Shown here: piece by piece, positions 61,487 to 64,000 of the stretch
Layout: each line of letters opens with the position of its first letter
How positions within the stretch are numbered: the first letter of the stretch is position 1
NCBI RefSeq assembly: GCF_007744255.1
Contig: NZ_CP036267.1
Coordinates: 5,220,001-5,284,000 of the forward strand
DNA: 64,000 nucleotides
Origin: Thalassoglobus polymorphus
Lineage (GTDB): Bacteria; Planctomycetota; Planctomycetia; Planctomycetales; Planctomycetaceae
Direction: 5' to 3'
Program-made: the position numbers and the translations under genes
Notes under the pieces: model-generated
The model's database searches: none
Told to the model about the DNA's origin: nothing
The model's input: the letters and a program-made list of their open reading frames with translations, nothing else

Positions 61487-62815
61487 TTAGTAGCGGTAGT
61501 AGTCTTCTTTGTAAGGACCTTCAACAGGAACGTCGAGGTAGTCGGCCTGCTTCTGGTTCAGCTTGGTCAACTTCACACCGAGTTGATCGAGATGCAAACG
61601 GGCGACTTCTTCGTCGAGTTGCTTTGGAAGAACATAGAGTTTTTTCTCGTAATTCTCGACGTTGGTCCAAAGTTCGATTTGTCCCAAGACCTGGTTTGTG
61701 AAACTGTTTGACATCACAAATGACGGGTGTCCAGTGGCACAGCCAAGGTTCACGAGTCGACCCTCTGCGAGGATCAGAATCGCTTTGCCATCGGGGTACA
61801 CATATTTGTGAACCGGACCACCGACATCGGAGTCTTTCTTAATGACAATTTTCTCGATGTCAGACCGTCCGTTCAGGTACGCAATCTGAATTTCTGAGTC
61901 GAAGTGACCGATGTTGCAAACAATGGCGTTGTGCTTCATCTGATCCAGATGTTCTGCACAGATGATGTCGAGGCAACCGGTTGTTGTGACAAAGATGTCG
62001 CCTTCATTGGCAACGTCTTCCATCGTACTGACCTGAAAACCTTCCATCGCTGCCTGCAGGGCACAGATCGGGTCGATCTCGGTCACGATCACACGTGCTC
62101 CGAGCCCTTTCATTGCATCCGCGCAACCTTTTCCAACATCGCCATAGCCACAAACGACAACCGTTTTACCAGCGATCATCACATCGGTCGCACGCTTAAT
62201 TCCATCTGCGAGCGACTCTCGGCAACCGTAGAGGTTGTCGAATTTGCTCTTGGTGACGGAATCGTTGACGTTGATCGCAGGGACGCCCAGCTTGCCTTCT
62301 TTAACAAGCTTACGCAAGACTTTGATCCCAGTCGTCGTCTCTTCGGTGAGTCCGTTGATCCCGGGAAGAAGTTCAGGATATTTCTCGTGAACCAAAGAGG
62401 TGAGATCTCCCCCATCGTCCAGGATCATGTTGAGAGGCTGTCCATCTGGCCAGAAGAGTGTTTGCTCGATACACCACCAGAACTCCTCCTCGGTTTCCCC
62501 TTTCCAGGCGAAGGTCGGGATGTCCGCGGCAGCCATCGCGGCAGCGGCATGATCCTGAGTCGAGAAGATATTACAGCTTGACCAACGAACTTCAGCTCCA
62601 AGCTCGATGAGTGTTTCCATCAGAACTGCAGTCTGAATGGTCATATGCAAGCAACCGGCGATGCGTGCCCCTTTGAGAGGCTTGCTCTCACCGTATTTTT
62701 TGCGCAAAGCCATGAGGCCAGGCATTTCGACTTCGGCGATTTCGATTTCTTTCCGACCGAGTTCGGCCAGATCCAAATTCTTAACTTTGTAAGGAAGTGC
62801 TTCCGTTGTCGACAT
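61487..62815 (-). CDS. ahcY: Adenosylhomocysteinase
   Basis: 442 residues from ATG 62815, with AGGAG nine bases upstream; a longer frame to 62887 is rejected. Family blocks: [20 protein letters not shown] near the N-terminus, [37 protein letters not shown] (catalytic Asp/Lys), the NAD motif [20 protein letters not shown] and the C-terminal PYKEDYYRY. It converts S-adenosylhomocysteine to adenosine and homocysteine in the methyl cycle. Its 5' leader contains hairpins (see regulatory entry). Confidence 0.97.
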   Translation of the reverse strand: MSTTEALPYKVKNLDLAELGRKEIEIAEVEMPGLMALRKKYGESKPLKGARIAGCLHMTIQTAVLMETLIELGAEVRWSSCNIFSTQDHAAAAMAAADIPTFAWKGETEEEFWWCIEQTLFWPDGQPLNMILDDGGDLTSLVHEKYPELLPGINGLTEETTTGIKVLRKLVKEGKLGVPAINVNDSVTKSKFDNLYGCRESLADGIKRATDVMIAGKTVVVCGYGDVGKGCADAMKGLGARVIVTEIDPICALQAAMEGFQVSTMEDVANEGDIFVTTTGCLDIICAEHLDQMKHNAIVCNIGHFDSEIQIAYLNGRSDIEKIVIKKDSDVGGPVHKYVYPDGKAILILAEGRLVNLGCATGHPSFVMSNSFTNQVLGQIELWTNVENYEKKLYVLPKQLDEEVARLHLDQLGVKLTKLNQKQADYLDVPVEGPYKEDYYRY

Positions 62816-63427
62816 TCTTACTGTCTCCTGAGTGTTTCTACTGTCTGAGTGTATTCTGGTTGCGGTGAAAAACGTTTCCCTCTGCAATATCCTGCAACAT
62901 CAATAGCCGGGGAAAGAGTCGAGTTGCCTTGCCCGTCAGCGCTCTTCCCGACCATCATGTTGCGAAATCTGCTTGATTTCGCAACCGATATGCAGGAAAG
63001 TTGCCCCAGAATTTCCAAGAGTATAGACAAATCCGCAATCTGACCGTCGGATATCACACAGGAATGTCTGAATTCTCGGTTTGAAGAGAAAATTGCCACC
63101 TCAACAATGCATCACTCAACGTGAGTATGAGCCGTTCTAGAACACTTTCGTGTTTCTTGTGTCCGTGAAGGTCACATTTACCACAGCTGAGACTTGGCAC
63201 TGCAGAGACTGCTTGTCGGCAACTTTTGGTTGACTCATCAATATCTCTTGAACTTTGACTTTCATTTCGAAGAGGCTAATTTTCAAATCATGTCCCTCAG
63301 ATTTCAATAAAGACATGAGCGAAGATTGATCTGAAGGCTCTCACCAAACCACCATTCGGATTTCCAGAACTCCATGCGGAGCAAGAGTTCAAGTTGTCGT
63401 TGAATTCGATCAAACAGCGACGATGGG
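62816..63427. other. 612-bp region between ahcY and the truncated DUF1501 gene
   Basis: It holds the ahcY leader with the structure at 62901-62985. From about 63100 to 63427 no gene, repeat or strong hairpin was found; no terminator for the incoming DUF1501 gene is obvious. Confidence 0.5.
62901..62985 (-). promoter_or_regulatory. Structured 5' leader of ahcY
   Basis: Minus strand: an 11-bp hairpin GTTGCGAAATC with GATTTCGCAAC (62959-62985), then GGGAAGAGCGCTGACGGG and a CTCTTTCCC that can pair back (62912-62949). The GAGCGCTG string recalls the SAH riboswitch core, but the downstream GCGCTC needed for its pseudoknot is absent. The function of this structure is unknown. Confidence 0.35.
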
Positions 63428-64000
63428 TCACGAGAGTAAATCCTGAATGACGTGACCGTGAACATCTGTCAATCGGCGATCGATGCCATCGTTGCGGACC
63501 GTCAATTTTCGGTGATCGATGCCGAGTTGATGGAGGATGGTCGCATGTACGTCGTGGACCAGTGTTGGATTCTCTCGGTCTAGCGGTTTGTATCCCCACT
63601 CATCTGAAGGTCCGTACGAGCCCCCTGGTTTAATGCCCCCTCCACAGAGCCAATTCGTAAAGACAAATGGATTGTGATCGCGGCCTTGGCTTCCTTGTGT
63701 GGATGGCATTCTCCCGAATTCTGTTGTCCAAAGGATAAGTGTTTCGTTCAGTAGACCACGCTGCTTGAGATCTTTAATGAGCGCCGCTGCTCCAGTCGCC
63801 ATGCCGAGGGCGAGCGGTTTGTGATCTCGCTCGATGTTTTCGTGGCTGTCCCAGTTTCGGCGAGGAAAGCTGTTATCGTTTCCGGACCAGACCTGCACAA
63901 ATCGCACTCCTCGCTCAATCAATCTTCGGGCGATCAGACATTTGCGACCGAAGTATTCAATTTCTTCTGGTGGATTAATTTCATCCGGATAGGTTGAGCC
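63428..64000 (-). CDS. DUF1501 family protein (5' end outside the window)
   Basis: The last 190 residues of a minus-strand gene; the frame stays open through base 64000. DUF1501 blocks: YFGRKCLIARRLIERGVRFV, QVWSGNDNSFPRRNWDSHEN, LILWTTEFGRMPSTQGSQ, GRDHNPFVFTNWLCGGGIKPG and the C-terminal TILHQLGIDH. This type is longer and belongs to a different subgroup than the two other DUF1501 proteins in the window (GRDHNPFVFTNWLCGGG). It is probably exported and paired with a DUF1549/DUF1553 gene to the right. Confidence 0.92.
   Translation of the reverse strand, partial: GSTYPDEINPPEEIEYFGRKCLIARRLIERGVRFVQVWSGNDNSFPRRNWDSHENIERDHKPLALGMATGAAALIKDLKQRGLLNETLILWTTEFGRMPSTQGSQGRDHNPFVFTNWLCGGGIKPGGSYGPSDEWGYKPLDRENPTLVHDVHATILHQLGIDHRKLTVRNDGIDRRLTDVHGHVIQDLLS

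Noticed and set aside
61904-62581. 225-codon plus-strand frame
   Set aside because: Antisense to the well-supported ahcY gene.
62901-62950. Canonical SAH riboswitch upstream of ahcY
   Set aside because: GAGCGCTG is present, but the downstream GCGCTC needed for the pseudoknot is missing before the start codon, so the class cannot be called.

Overview
The window looks like chromosomal DNA of a planctomycete (order Planctomycetales). The evidence is the gene content: PSCyt/DUF1549-DUF1553 proteins, DUF1501 proteins with twin-arginine-type leaders, a DUF1580 protein, a PEP-CTERM protein, ThuA-like and ceramidase-like secreted hydrolases, a large PQQ-propeller protein, and LPS-type waaA. No species can be named from the sequence alone. 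Both ends cut through genes: a DUF1549/DUF1553 cytochrome at the left and a DUF1501 protein at the right.

Layout. 1-5.4 kb: truncated PSCyt protein, an M14-like carboxypeptidase and a DUF1501 protein. 5.6-15.5 kb: housekeeping genes, namely leucyl aminopeptidase, a GalU-glucuronokinase pair, a SUKH-like protein, a SEC-C/TPR protein, ribD and an amidohydrolase. 15.5-24 kb: a 1533-residue PQQ-propeller protein, a PEP-CTERM protein, a phosphoesterase and waaA. 24-34 kb: a DUF1549/DUF1553 protein carrying a long coiled coil, its DUF1501 partner, a 12-bp tandem repeat, then ceramidase-like, WD40, serine hydrolase and ThuA-like genes. 34-37.3 kb: cysH, ddl and a FtsQ-like gene.

37.44-48.79 kb is a genomic island in the 3' end of a tRNA-Leu(CAG) gene. 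A perfect 22-bp direct repeat (37443-37464 and 48769-48790) marks its ends. All its genes lie on the minus strand: tyrosine integrase, an unknown gene, DUF1580, another unknown gene, DUF3987, then a type I restriction-modification operon (hsdM, hsdS, hsdR), and a small HTH protein that could be an excisionase. The hsdM/hsdS junction has been split by a REP-associated tyrosine transposase (RAYT) with three REP-like hairpins. The last 40 bp of hsdM is present perfectly on both sides of this insert, so hsdM keeps its C-terminus and hsdS keeps its ATGA-coupled start. This is the most unusual structure in the window.

49-64 kb returns to core-type genes: aldehyde dehydrogenase, a FtsX-type permease without an adjacent ATPase, a diadenylate cyclase with the PK_C-DAC layout known from archaeal DacZ, several planctomycete hypothetical genes, an M50 protease, a fused sialate-esterase/alpha-beta-hydrolase followed by an HpaI-type aldolase, and ahcY with a clear terminator. 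Several intergenic regions share short motifs that look like a dispersed repeat family.
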